From Virgibacillus_P tibetensis (GTDB lineage: Bacteria; Bacillota; Bacilli; Bacillales; Amphibacillaceae), in assembly GCF_036026595.1 (NCBI RefSeq), contig NZ_JARZFX010000004.1, forward strand, positions 1 to 64,000: 64,000 nucleotides of DNA, given 5' to 3'. Shown piece by piece: positions 52,760 to 62,800 of this stretch. The first letter of the stretch is position 1. Every line of letters begins with the position of its first letter. Below the pieces are notes generated by a model that worked only from the letters and a program-made list of their open reading frames with translations, was not told where the DNA came from and ran no database searches. Both the position numbers and the translations under genes were made by a program.

Positions 52760-54400
52760 TTATCCTGCACAACAAGATAACTTCGAAACATCTTTATCAA
52801 ATGTAAGAGCAGTTAGTCTTAATCCTTCTGCCATTGTTAAATATGGTGCAAGGCTATCTTTTAAATCCTCCACAGTTAAACCAAACTTAACTGCTAGTGT
52901 CGCTACATAAATCACATCACCTGCATTTTCAGATACAACATGAACTCCGAGAACTTTTAATGTTTTGACATCAGCAACCATCTTAAATAAACCTGTCGTT
53001 TCACGGTTTACTAATGCTCTTGGAACAGCATCTAAAGATAATACAGATGTTTTTACTTCATAGCCTTGTTCTTTTGCTTCTTCTTCTGTTAAACCAACTG
53101 TTGCAATTGATGGATTTATAAACGTGACAGCAGGAACAACGGATAAATCTAATTTTTTATTTAACCCACCAATCGCATTATCAGCAACAATGCCACCTTC
53201 ATAGGCTGCTACATATACGAATTGAGGTCCTAATGTTACATCTCCTGCTGCATAAATCTTCTCGTTACTTGTTCTAGCATAATCATTTATCAGGATTTCG
53301 TTTCTTTTTCCGACTTTAACCCCTGCTTCATTTAAATTTAAAGAATCCGTATTTGGTTTTCTACCTGCTGCAATAAGTAATTGTTCTGATTCCACGACTC
53401 TTTTCTTGCCATTTACCGTTACATAAACCTTTTTAACCTCTTCAACTTGCTCTACACGCTCATAAGTTGCTCCTTTCACAAGGTTTATGCCTTGTTCTGT
53501 CAAAGCTTTTTCTACGGCTTCTGAAACTTCTGGATCATATTCTTTTAAAAGATGATCACTTCTCTGTATAAGTGTTACTTCTGAACCTAAATTATGAAAC
53601 AGTTGCCCAAGTTCCAATCCGATATAGCCTGAACCAATAACAGTTAATCGCTTAGGCACCTTTTTTAATTCGAGTAGTGTTGTACTTGTTAGATAGTTCA
53701 CTTTTTTAAGTCCTGAAATCGTTGGTATAGATGGCGAAGTGCCTGTTGCAATTAAAAATCGTTTTGCAGAAAGTTTCTCTCCATTTACTCCAACTGTACT
53801 TTCATCAACAAACTTAGCTTCACCCTTTATTAAATCAATACCATATTCATCAATTAAATCTATATATTTTTGATTCCGAAGTTCACTAGCTAATTCATCC
53901 TTTTGATTCACCAAAGAGGCTAAATCGACTTCCCCAGCAGATGTTTGTAAACCTGTGAACGGATTTACTTTTGCAAAATGATTGATTTCCCCTGCTCTTA
54001 GAAGTGTTTTTGATGGAACGCAGCCACTATTTACACACGTTCCTCCAATTATTTCACGTTCAATCATTCCCACTTTTGCACCATATTCAACTGATTTAAT
54101 AGCAGCAGAAAAGGCAGCCCCACCTGAGCCGATTATTAGTAAATCGTAATCATCTTTCTGATCTAACACAACATTTTTTGGGGATGGAATTTCTTTTAGA
54201 TATTCAGGTTGATATTTAGCTTTTGTTATTGCTAATTCTACTTGTTCAGCTTTAATATCATCCGTTAATTCAAATGCCGATTCGCCACGTCGAAAACTGG
54301 TTTCGATATTTGTAGCACCTATACTGGTTAATGCAGCATCAATATGTTGTTCACATCCTGTACAGGTCATTCCATTGATTTTAACACGGTAATTTTTCAC
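52760..54400 (-). CDS. merA: Mercuric reductase
   Basis: This 546-residue FAD enzyme reduces Hg(II) to volatile Hg(0) with NADPH. N-terminal heavy-metal domain (GMTCTGC, residues 9-15), FAD site LLIIGSGGAAFSAAI, redox-active pair GGTCVNSGCVPSK, NADP site RLTVIGSGYIGLELG, YVAAYEGGIVADNA, and the C-terminal vicinal CC (543-544) that loads mercury. All key cysteines are present, so it should be active. It follows merR by 32 bp. No mercury transporter or organomercurial lyase lies in the window. Confidence 0.95.
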   Translation of the reverse strand: MKNYRVKINGMTCTGCEQHIDAALTSIGATNIETSFRRGESAFELTDDIKAEQVELAITKAKYQPEYLKEIPSPKNVVLDQKDDYDLLIIGSGGAAFSAAIKSVEYGAKVGMIEREIIGGTCVNSGCVPSKTLLRAGEINHFAKVNPFTGLQTSAGEVDLASLVNQKDELASELRNQKYIDLIDEYGIDLIKGEAKFVDESTVGVNGEKLSAKRFLIATGTSPSIPTISGLKKVNYLTSTTLLELKKVPKRLTVIGSGYIGLELGQLFHNLGSEVTLIQRSDHLLKEYDPEVSEAVEKALTEQGINLVKGATYERVEQVEEVKKVYVTVNGKKRVVESEQLLIAAGRKPNTDSLNLNEAGVKVGKRNEILINDYARTSNEKIYAAGDVTLGPQFVYVAAYEGGIVADNAIGGLNKKLDLSVVPAVTFINPSIATVGLTEEEAKEQGYEVKTSVLSLDAVPRALVNRETTGLFKMVADVKTLKVLGVHVVSENAGDVIYVATLAVKFGLTVEDLKDSLAPYLTMAEGLRLTALTFDKDVSKLSCCAG

Positions 54401-54432
54401 TATTATTCCCTCCTAAAAAATCTACAGTATCT

Positions 54433-54831
54433 TCAATTAAATATTAACGAATCAATAATAGGACATTGATTTATTGCTTTTTGATCTGGACATCGACTTT
54501 TTAAATCCTTTAACATTGACTCAATACGCTTTAAGTCTGCAATTTGTTCTTGAATTTCTATTTCCTTTATTGATACAAACTCAAATATATTCTCGCAACG
54601 AACTTCATCATTATCAACAACACCAAGTAATTTATAAATTTCACTTAATGAAAATCCCAAGTCTTGCAGTCTTTTAATAAATTTTACACGCTTAACATCA
54701 TCATCCGAATATATCCTATAACCTGCATTGGTTCGGGAAGGTTCTTTTAATAATGCTTTTTGTTCGTAATATCTAATTGTCTCTTTATTTACACTACATT
54801 TCTCTGCAAATACACTAATTTGGTAACTCAA
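54433..54831 (-). CDS. merR: Mercury-responsive MerR regulator
   Basis: This 132-residue regulator has a winged HTH (KETIRYYEQKALLKEPSRT … GYRIY) and the dimer helix. With the TTG start at 54829-54831 (AGAGGTG 6 bases upstream) the three mercury-binding cysteines fall at 79, 114 and 123 (EVRCENIF, SRCPDQKAINQCPI), exactly the numbering of the Bacillus RC607 protein. It represses the merRA promoter without mercury and untwists it with Hg(II). Confidence 0.95.
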   Translation of the reverse strand: MSYQISVFAEKCSVNKETIRYYEQKALLKEPSRTNAGYRIYSDDDVKRVKFIKRLQDLGFSLSEIYKLLGVVDNDEVRCENIFEFVSIKEIEIQEQIADLKRIESMLKDLKSRCPDQKAINQCPIIDSLIFN

Positions 54832-54850
54832 ATTATTCACCTCTATAAAC

Positions 54851-54882
54851 ATAATAAACCGCGTACCTTAGTACACGGTCAA
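54851..54882 (-). promoter_or_regulatory. mer operator-promoter
   Basis: On the minus strand −35 TTGACC is followed by a 19-20 bp spacer holding the dyad ACCGTGTAC-TAAG-GTACGCGGT, then TATTAT. The over-long spacer with a central dyad is the signature of MerR-activated promoters. Confidence 0.85.
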
Positions 54883-55162
54883 GTCAAGTATAATATTAAT
54901 ATTCTCTTCTTCAATTATTCTGCCAGTTTAAGTGTAATCGTTTACAATATCTATATTTATTTATATTTTAACATAACTATTCAGATTACCTTGTGAAATC
55001 AAGCGGAAACTAATCTATTTTCAGTTTAATGATAAATTTATGTATACGAATTTGTAGTACAAAATAGAGGCATACACTGGCTATTATTACCAAATGAATT
55101 CGGGTGCGAATTACACTACAATTCTAATGTATATTATAAAGAAAATACTATTACACCAACAG
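54883..55162. other. Intergenic, AT-rich, no gene
   Basis: No ORF with a ribosome site. It separates the mer locus from the carbonic anhydrase terminator. Confidence 0.4.
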
Positions 55163-55202
55163 AAAATGACCATCACATTTGCTGCAAATTGATGGTCATT
55201 TT
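55163..55202 (-). terminator. Terminator, probably of the carbonic anhydrase gene
   Basis: AAAATGACCATCA … TGATGGTCATTTT, a 13-bp perfect stem about 100 bp past the stop at 55307. It could work in both directions. Confidence 0.65.
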
Positions 55203-55306
55203 ACATTACATCATTTTTAATGTTTGCGATAGGTAATGGAACCCGTTAGCGTACAGTCCTCTTCTCTTCTTCGTAACAAGTTCCGCTCTTCTTATAGAGT
55301 TTTCCA

Positions 55307-56140
55307 TTAATTATTAATAACTTCCCGTTCGTTTAAAGGCTGAACTGGGCGATGGTTTTCCTCGAAAATTTCTTGAAATGCTTCGATTTGTTCCTTCGAC
55401 ATTTCGATTGGCTCCTCAAAAATGATCCATTTCACTTCTTCCGTACACGGAGGAGTCGTTAGTGACCCATTGTAATGGAAGGATGTTTGGTCTTCAGGCA
55501 GAAGGTTTTGCAGGTTGATAGGCTCATCTATCGGAACCTCATTTTCTGTTTCTTCCTTTGGCATGTCATCCCATACAGCTGCAAGGTTTTCATTTTCTTT
55601 TCCTTCTTGAATCATCACACCAAGTACGGCTAACTCGCCATTACTATCTTGGTGTACTAGATGCAATTCCATATCTAAATGTTGGCCATTAAATAGATGC
55701 TCGCTTGGTGTGTGAAAATGAAATTGTACGAGTTGATATTCTTGATCTTCTGCTATTATACTATTGCCTTTTTCAGTGGCATTTGCTTGAACAGTATGAC
55801 CATTATTGACAAGCGAAAAAGAAGCTGGTTGGTATTGAATTTCAATATTTTCTAATTTTTCACTTGCTTCCACTTGAGAAAATTCTATATTAATTGGTGA
55901 TTGCTCACTTCCGTCGACACAGGCCGCATAAGACGGATCCAGGTTTCCCCAATGTTCCGGTCCCGTTTCTCCTTCATAAGACCAATGAGCAAGCTGTTCA
56001 CTATCAACCTCTTGTTCTTCTTGTACTTCATCATCTGATTCAGGAGAGTCAGTGATATTTTCTGTCTGTTGCGAGCAAGCAACTAGTGCAAAAAATGCAG
56101 TAAAGAAGAGAAGGATCAGTTTTTTATTCAATTTAGACAT
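55307..56140 (-). CDS. Alpha-class carbonic anhydrase, lipoprotein
   Basis: This 277-residue enzyme interconverts CO2 and bicarbonate outside the membrane. Signal/lipobox FFALVACS with Cys near residue 22, an acidic linker, then the alpha-CA domain: WSYEGETGPEHWGNLDP, ACVDGSEQSPINI, zinc ligands in VQFHFHTPSEH and the His of MELHLVHQ, and the substrate pocket YNGSLTTPPCTEEVKWIIF. All key residues are seen. Monocistronic. Confidence 0.93.
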   Translation of the reverse strand: MSKLNKKLILLFFTAFFALVACSQQTENITDSPESDDEVQEEQEVDSEQLAHWSYEGETGPEHWGNLDPSYAACVDGSEQSPINIEFSQVEASEKLENIEIQYQPASFSLVNNGHTVQANATEKGNSIIAEDQEYQLVQFHFHTPSEHLFNGQHLDMELHLVHQDSNGELAVLGVMIQEGKENENLAAVWDDMPKEETENEVPIDEPINLQNLLPEDQTSFHYNGSLTTPPCTEEVKWIIFEEPIEMSKEQIEAFQEIFEENHRPVQPLNEREVINN

Positions 56141-56482
56141 TTCTCCTTTTCTATTGTTTTCTCACTTCCACTACATATGATATCAAATCTTTGAAGAAAT
56201 AATATTGAAAAATCAAGAAAGCAGTATAAAAATACTACAAAAATCGATCCTTAGAAGGAGTATGGGAAATAGCTTTTGATACTTTATTACCGGTTGATTT
56301 GTTTCCTTTCGTGCCTTCCTGCAATTTAATGAACTTGAAGTACTCTAAAATGCCGGTAAGTTCTCAAAGGAAGTAGAAGAAAAATTAGCAGTCAAGGGAT
56401 TTGAGAAACTTAAAAAAACTCTGATCGCAAAGAGAGAATGACTTTGAAGAATTCATAAAGGAAAATCGGCTAAAATAACAAA
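56141..56482. other. Intergenic with an unidentified coding scrap
   Basis: One plus-strand frame (about 56348-56439) reads NAGKFSKEVEEKLAVKGFEK then LKKTLIAKRE and a stop. It looks like protein but has no start and no recognised family. Confidence 0.3.
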
Positions 56483-56512
56483 AAGACGAGAGTTTTGCTT
56501 CTCTCGTCTCAT
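56483..56512 (-). terminator. Terminator of the second DUF421 gene
   Basis: AGACGAGAG / CTCTCGTCT. The minus strand continues with TTTTTGTTATTTTAG. Confidence 0.7.
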
Positions 56513-56530
56513 TTTTGTGTTTTAGTATCT

Positions 56531-56565
56531 TTAAATTATTATGGTGAGCCGTATCACAAATAGTT
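56531..56565 (+). repeat. Dispersed palindromic repeat, copy 8
   Basis: TTATGGTGAGCCGTATCACA followed by AATAG. It is more diverged and lies apart from the other seven, in the 3' region of the DUF421 transcript. Confidence 0.55.
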
Positions 56566-56689
56566 GCTTAAATAAATCATAGTATCTGCTCCTCCGCCAA
56601 TTAATGTAGCTAAGGGCAGGTATCCTTTTGAAATTTAGGAAAGGCTGTCCACCTAATACATAGCATTATTAACTAAGTTGGTTATGGTA

Positions 56690-57376
56690 TTAAGGTTTGT
56701 AAGGTATTATATAAATACCATCGCTGTTTAACCAATCTGCATAAAGAACTTCTTTACTACTATTCACACCACTTGTAGCCAGTTGATTATGTAGCCAGTT
56801 TTTATCAAAACCTAAATCTTTTATATTGTCTTCTACAACTTCTCCATCAATAATTAATGTTGTACTAAGAAAGACAGGTTGGTCAGGTAATTGTAAATCC
56901 TGCATTGTAACTTTTCGATATTTATTTTTCTTTAGGATACTTATTGAACCATTTGATTCCAAAATTGCATATGCAACTTCACGAATTGAAAAAATCTCAC
57001 TTTGTCTTAGTAAGCTTAATAATTGATTAATATTCATTCGATTTTTTTTTAATTGATATCTATCAATCTTACCATCACGAATAATAATAGAAGGTTTTCC
57101 TTCCAGAAAACCTCGGATTCCTTTAAATTTGAGCAATAATTTTTCCATAAAAATCATTAAAATTCCCCATAAAAATACCGCGTAGACAATATATATGATG
57201 TTTACCTTTTGTTCATATATACCATTTCCTAAAAGTTCCGATAAAACAATAGCTGAAACGAAGTCAAAAGGAGTCAATTGTATTATTGTGGTTTTACCTA
57301 ATATTTTAGTAATAAGAAAGAGTAAAAAAAATCCGATTATAACTTTTAAGGATATTTCTATAAAGCTTAGTTCCAT
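56690..57376 (-). CDS. DUF421/YetF-family membrane protein, second
   Basis: This 228-residue protein has three N-terminal helices, then the YetF cytoplasmic domain: LEGKPSIIIRDGKIDRYQLK, MNINQLLSLLRQSEIF and VAYAILESNGSISILKK. It is longer at the C-terminus than the first member and more typical of the family (ends LNSDGIYIIPYK). ATG after GAGAGG. Function unknown; possibly a sporulation or membrane-stress protein. Confidence 0.88.
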   Translation of the reverse strand: MELSFIEISLKVIIGFFLLFLITKILGKTTIIQLTPFDFVSAIVLSELLGNGIYEQKVNIIYIVYAVFLWGILMIFMEKLLLKFKGIRGFLEGKPSIIIRDGKIDRYQLKKNRMNINQLLSLLRQSEIFSIREVAYAILESNGSISILKKNKYRKVTMQDLQLPDQPVFLSTTLIIDGEVVEDNIKDLGFDKNWLHNQLATSGVNSSKEVLYADWLNSDGIYIIPYKP

Positions 57377-57690
57377 TACAACCTCTCCTGTATCTATTAA
57401 AATAGAGAACTCTTTTTTTAATTATTAGTTTTGGCTGTTTTCCATGTTTTTAAACTTAAAGTACTATATAAAAAGAGATTTTCATTTATTTATAGAATGA
57501 ATTGAAAGATAACATCTTTTTCAAAGTCTCCATATCTATTTAAAATATTAGATAGATATGAATACATTAGCGTTAAGGTCTCTGTCATTTACCGCATTTC
57601 TTATGCAGTTAGTAAAAGAGAAGTGCACATTGCCTCTCGATGTCTATTAATCCGGTAAGTGACACCTCTAAAACTGCATTCCAATAAAAA
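57377..57690. other. Intergenic, no gene
   Basis: AT-rich, no coding character seen. Confidence 0.4.
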
Positions 57691-57725
57691 AGTCCCTAAA
57701 TTGTTAAAATGCCAATTTAGGGACT
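57691..57725 (-). terminator. Terminator of the SDR gene
   Basis: AGTCCCTAAATTG / CAATTTAGGGACT, 13 bp perfect; minus-strand tail TTTTTTATTGG. Confidence 0.85.
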
Positions 57726-57762
57726 GTATTCAAATTAGAAACTACTTAGTTATTGTAAAGGA

Positions 57763-58497
57763 TTAAATTGTATCTTTTCCACCATCAACAATGTATGTTT
57801 GACCAGTCACATAAGATGCTTCATCTGATGCTAAGAAACAAGCAACGTTTGCAAGTTCAGATGGTTCACCAATTCTTCCCATCGGAATGGCTTCTGAGTA
57901 TACTTTTAACATGTCATCTTCTACATCTTTTAAAATACCAGTATTAACCACACCTGGAGAGATTCCGTTGACACGAATGTTATCACGAGCATAATCGTGA
58001 CCAGCTTGACGAGTTAGCATTAGTACTGCACTTTTTGAAGTAACATAAGCTGGTGATCCTGGAGTAGCATGTCGAGATGAAATAGAAACAGTATTTACAA
58101 TGGAACCGCCGCCATTTTGTTTCATATAAGGAATAGCATGTTTTATACCAAAGAATGGACCGTTTATGTTGATGCTGATTACTTTATTCCATTGCTCTTC
58201 TGTATATTCATCGATAGTTGCATAAGCTCCAATAATGCCTGCATTGTTACATAAGATATCTAGTTTACCAAAGGTATTTACTGCTGTTTCAATAAGATTT
58301 TTTACATCTGCTTCTTTTGAGACATCCACTTTTACAGCTTTTACATTTTCACCAAACGTTTTTTCAAGATCAAAGATAGTGTCTGTTATATCCCCAACAA
58401 TAACTTTTGCGCCTTCTTTAACAAATTTCTCTACGATTCCGTAACCGATACCAGAGGCAGCTCCAGTTACTACAGCTACTTTGTTTTCTAGTTTCAT
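57763..58497 (-). CDS. Short-chain dehydrogenase/reductase
   Basis: This 244-residue classical SDR has cofactor loop TGAASGIG, NNAG, catalytic Ser (VSISSRH) and Y-x3-K (PAYVTSK), and the end GQTYIVDGG. Asp38 or so after the second strand (VGDITD) favours NAD(H). The substrate is not visible; glucose or 3-oxoacyl dehydrogenases look similar. It diverges from a TetR regulator 152 bp away, its likely repressor. Confidence 0.9.
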   Translation of the reverse strand: MKLENKVAVVTGAASGIGYGIVEKFVKEGAKVIVGDITDTIFDLEKTFGENVKAVKVDVSKEADVKNLIETAVNTFGKLDILCNNAGIIGAYATIDEYTEEQWNKVISININGPFFGIKHAIPYMKQNGGGSIVNTVSISSRHATPGSPAYVTSKSAVLMLTRQAGHDYARDNIRVNGISPGVVNTGILKDVEDDMLKVYSEAIPMGRIGEPSELANVACFLASDEASYVTGQTYIVDGGKDTI

Positions 58498-58582
58498 AAA
58501 ATATTCCTCCTTCTATTTATGCTAAACATGTCTACAACTCCAACTTAACATCTATGGGGAAAAATAAGGTAAACAAAAATAC

Positions 58583-58594
58583 TTCAAATGAAGC
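58583..58594. promoter_or_regulatory. Small palindrome between SDR and TetR genes
   Basis: CTTCAAATGAAG lies in the divergent promoter region; a candidate TetR operator, though short. Confidence 0.35.
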
Positions 58595-58649
58595 TTAAAC
58601 AACAGTTATACTAATAGTGTTAGGTATTACTTTAATAGGAGCTGGACAT

Positions 58650-59234
58650 ATGGAACTTAAAATAGATCGAAGAGTTAAAAAGACGAAACTTTCTTTTGAA
58701 AATGCTTATATTGATTTAATTGAACAGTATTCGGAACACGAAATTACAGTATCGATGCTTGCGCAATATGCAGATGTAAATAGAGCTACCTTTTATGCCC
58801 ACTATTCAAATAAGGAGGAGTTTCTAGAAGAGGCTTTGTGCGCTTTGTTAGAAGGGTTAAGAGAAGCCATCTTGTCACCTTTTGATAATAAAAAAAGGAT
58901 AAATGTAAATTCTTTAGCACCTACAACAGTTCAAATAATTGAATATATTGAAAGAAATAAACGGATATTTTATGCATTGTATACTAGTCATTCAGATTTT
59001 GAAAAGCGTTTAGAGGAGTTGTTTTATCATATTTTTTCAAAAGATATTTTTATTGAGATGAAGTCCAGAATGGGTACGATAAATTATGAAATGTTTTTAC
59101 ATTATCAATCGAATGCCACCCTGGGATTAATTTTTTATTGGATTCAAGGTAAATTCCAATATTCTGCGAAGTATATGATGGATCAACTTACTATCTTTTC
59201 TAATACCCAAGTAATTGACTTAAAGAAGATATGA
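58650..59234 (+). CDS. TetR/AcrR-family regulator
   Basis: This 194-residue regulator has an N-terminal TetR HTH (ITVSMLAQYADVNRATFYAHYSNKEEF, quoted in parts: VSMLAQYADVNRATFYAHY) and a C-terminal helical ligand domain that resembles the TetR_C_33/DhaS-like group. ATG at 58650 follows TAGGAG; earlier in-frame start unlikely. Divergent from the SDR gene, which it probably controls. Confidence 0.88.
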   Translation: MELKIDRRVKKTKLSFENAYIDLIEQYSEHEITVSMLAQYADVNRATFYAHYSNKEEFLEEALCALLEGLREAILSPFDNKKRINVNSLAPTTVQIIEYIERNKRIFYALYTSHSDFEKRLEELFYHIFSKDIFIEMKSRMGTINYEMFLHYQSNATLGLIFYWIQGKFQYSAKYMMDQLTIFSNTQVIDLKKI

Positions 59235-59886
59235 GCTCGCCGAGTCTGGAACAGTAACAATATTTAACGATAAATATAATGGGCGTTCCGTACGTCTTCT
59301 TTTCAGATAATGGAAATTTAAGCGAGGCTACTAGAAGTACTACAAAAGCGATGATCAACGTTCAGAAAGTTACTAGAAAAACAGAAAGTAGAAACAACGA
59401 TAGAAAGCATTAAGTGAAGTTATAAAACAAAAATATTTATACCCTCATGCGTCCATATTTTATTCATTCCTGTATCCCACGCGTCGCCATTTTCCCATAA
59501 TCAATAGTAACAAAAAGCACGTTTCTTATTTGTTCTTAGGCTAAAGGAATACCGTCTCTTTCCTGTAAATAATATGAAATTATTCCATTTATATCTCTTG
59601 TATAAAGATAAAGTAGCAAGTATTTACTACCAAATGACGTTTTTCAATATTCAGTATCAAGTGCTATAGTCTTGGAAATTGGATGTTAGGAAGCAATAGA
59701 ACCCTACCAACACTTCTCTTGTGAAAAACCAAATCCATATTTACAGAAAAGTCGAAAATACAGCCCTTATTCCCCATGAAATCTTCCAAATATCGACAAG
59801 ATTCTCGAAGGCTATCATGTAGTCTAGTACTAATTGATAGTTTACTAGAGATAACTATCTTTAAAATACAACATAGGAGGGTGTTC
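59235..59886. other. Long intergenic region before the protease gene
   Basis: No supported gene. A short open frame (about 59281-59412) reads VPYVFFSDNGNLSEATRSTT … RKH and a stop; it looks like a coding scrap of unknown family. A minus-strand ORF at 59664-59969 runs into the protease start and is a shadow. Confidence 0.35.
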
Positions 59887-62800
59887 ATGAAGAAGAGTTT
59901 AAGGTGTATTCTATTTTTTCTTTCAACAGTAATTTTAGTTTTGAGTACATTTTTATCGCCAGTGGCCATGGCAGGAACTCAAAACAAAATAGCTGGAGAC
60001 AGCTTACAACAAGAATCTACATATAAAATTGACAGCAAGGTAAAACAGAAATTGGAAACGAGTGAGGAAGTAGCCCTATTAATTGTTCTGAATGATCAAG
60101 TTGATACTTCTAAAGTAATGAAACAGGCAAATCAAAAAGCAAACGAGAATAGGGAACAAGGATTACACAAGAAGCATTTAGTACGGTCAGAAGTGTTGAC
60201 AGAATTAAAGGCTAACGCGCATCAAACACAAGCACCGTTATTAAAACTTTTAGGTCAGGAAAAGCAAAAGGGCAAAGTGAAGGAATATCAATCTTTTCAC
60301 GTAATTAATGCCGTTACGTTTACCGGATCGAAGGAAGTTGTTGAAAAAATTGCTTCCCTTAAAGAAGTGAAAACGATCTATTTAGATGAGGAACGGCAAT
60401 TGGTAACAGATTCAGACGTGACAACAAGTTCTATGGATGAAAACGTACAATGGAACGTCGAGCAAGTCTTAGCACCAGAAGCATGGGAGCTAGGTATTGA
60501 TGGTACAGGAGCTGTTGTTGCAAGCATTGATTCAGGGGTTCTATGGGATCATCAAGCGTTAAAGGAAAAATATCGTGGCTATAATGCTGCTGATGGAACG
60601 GTGGATCACCAATATAGCTTTTATGATGCGGTAAATGGACAAGCAGAAAGCTATGATGACAATGGTCACGGGACTCATGTTACCGGGACAATGGTAGGAA
60701 GTGAGCCTGATGGAACGAACCAAATTGGTGTTGCTCCTGGGGCGAAGTGGATTGCTGCGAAAGCATTTGATGACAGTGGAAGTGGTTCCGATTCTAATAT
60801 TCTAGAAGCTGCCCAATGGCTTATGGCACCTGGTGGCAGAGTGGATATGGCTCCAGATGTCGTAAACAATTCCTGGAGCGGCGGTTCAGGTATTAATGAG
60901 TGGTTCTTAGAGGTTGTGCAGACTTGGAGAGCATATGGTATTTTCCCGGTTTTTGCAGCAGGAAATGCATCGCTTCTATTTCCAAATGGACCTGGTACGA
61001 TCGCAAGTCCAGCCAATTATCCAGAGTCATTTGCGGTTGGTGCAGTAGATGATAAGAATTTATTAGCTGATTTTTCATTCCAAGGTCCGTCTCCGTATGG
61101 TGAAGTGAAGCCAGAATTGACAGCACCTGGGGTTAAAATTCGCTCCACGTTACCTGATGGGGGATATGGAGATAAGAGTGGTACCTCGATGGCAGCACCA
61201 CATATTGCAGCAGCTGTTGCATTATTGCGCCAAGCTAATGCGAGTATAACCGTAGATGAAATAGAGCAAGTGTTACTTGAGACGGCCACGCCATTAACCG
61301 ATCGGGATTTTACAGAGTCTCCTAACCATGGCTATGGCTATGGATTATTGAATATGTATGACGCCGTATTATCGAAAACACAAGGTATGGGCGTGATTAG
61401 TGGAAACGTGACAAAACAAGGGGAAGACAATGAGGACCCTGTCTATTCCCATACTCCGGTCCAGGAGGTTTCTGAAGGACAACAAATCGACCTTATCGTA
61501 CAGGCAAGTGATAATATCAGTGTTGAGGATGTACAGTTAGAGTATCAAGTGAATGAAGGCGAGTGGAACAGTGTTTCTGCAGAACGTATTTCTGGAAACT
61601 ATTTATCTGGTGAATATCTCGCAACGGTTCCAGCAGGTGTTGCTGAAGCAGGAACGCTAACCTATCAATGGAAGATTACGGATTATGCAGGAAATACCGT
61701 AACTAGTGAAGCATATCTTGTCACCATACTAGAAAGCTTAACAATAGGCTACTTTGAGGATTTTGAAACAGAGCCAGAAGGTTGGACCGTTGTTGGGGAC
61801 AATCCAAGCTGGGAATGGGGAATTCCAACCTCAGGACCTAATGCAGCTGCATCAGGTGAAAACGTGTATGCTACCAATCTATCAGGAAATTATATCGATG
61901 GAATGAGAGAAATGCTCGTTATGCCAGCAATCTCCTTACCGGATGAACCGGCGAGCTTACATTTTAAACAATGGTATAGCTTTGAACAGTCGGCATATAC
62001 TGGCACCGCTTATGATTATGGATATGTCATGGTGTCAACGAATGGTCAGGATTGGACGGAGCTATTAATGGTTAAAGGAGATTCTGAGGCATGGATTGAT
62101 GCATCAGTTGATCTTTCCGAGTACGCTGGGCAAGGTATTTTCATTACATTTTATACCTATTCGGACTCCAGTACCAATCGACCTGGCTGGTATATTGATG
62201 ATGTTGCCCTAGAAGCAGGAGTGGATGGAGCAAGCACGACGACAGATTCCGATCCAGCAACCATCCAAACAGCAGATCTATCAGATGAAAAAACAGGTAC
62301 AGAAGTGGATAATGAGTTATCCCTACTGCCAATAGAAGCGCAAGTTAGTGTATTAGAGACAGGACGGTCAACCGTAACCAATCCGCAAAATGGAGGGTAT
62401 ATGTTACGCCATCCTGCGGGAGAACATACCGTTATTGCGGAGTCCTATGGCTACCATGTCCAAACGGAAACGATTGTCATTACAGATGACGAAGAAGTTT
62501 CTGTCGACTTTACCCTAGAAGAAAAGTCAACAGGTACGATCACAGGTGTTATTACCAATGAGTTGACTAGCGAGCCCATTGAAGGTGCAAAAGTCTATCT
62601 CGTCGAGGATGCAAATATTGAACCTGCTGAGACAAATGCAGATGGGGCCTTCCAGTTAACAGTATTTGAGGGAACGTATACCCTGAAGGTTTCCGACCCA
62701 ATGCATTATCCGAGTACTGCTACAGTGACAGTGGAAGCAGATGGTGAAGTTACTCAGAATGTTACGTTAGACCCGATTATCGGTACATCAGAAACCATTG

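Noticed and set aside
53000..53400. Dihydrolipoamide dehydrogenase instead of MerA
   Set aside because: The N-terminal GMTCTGC domain, the C-terminal CC pair and the adjacent MerR with the three mercury cysteines make MerA the clear call.
14225..56565. CRISPR array made from the recurring palindromes
   Set aside because: Copies are kilobases apart with genes between them, and there are no cas genes.
59664..59969. 101-codon minus-strand ORF before the protease
   Set aside because: It overlaps the clear signal peptide and start of the protease on the other strand and has no start site signal.
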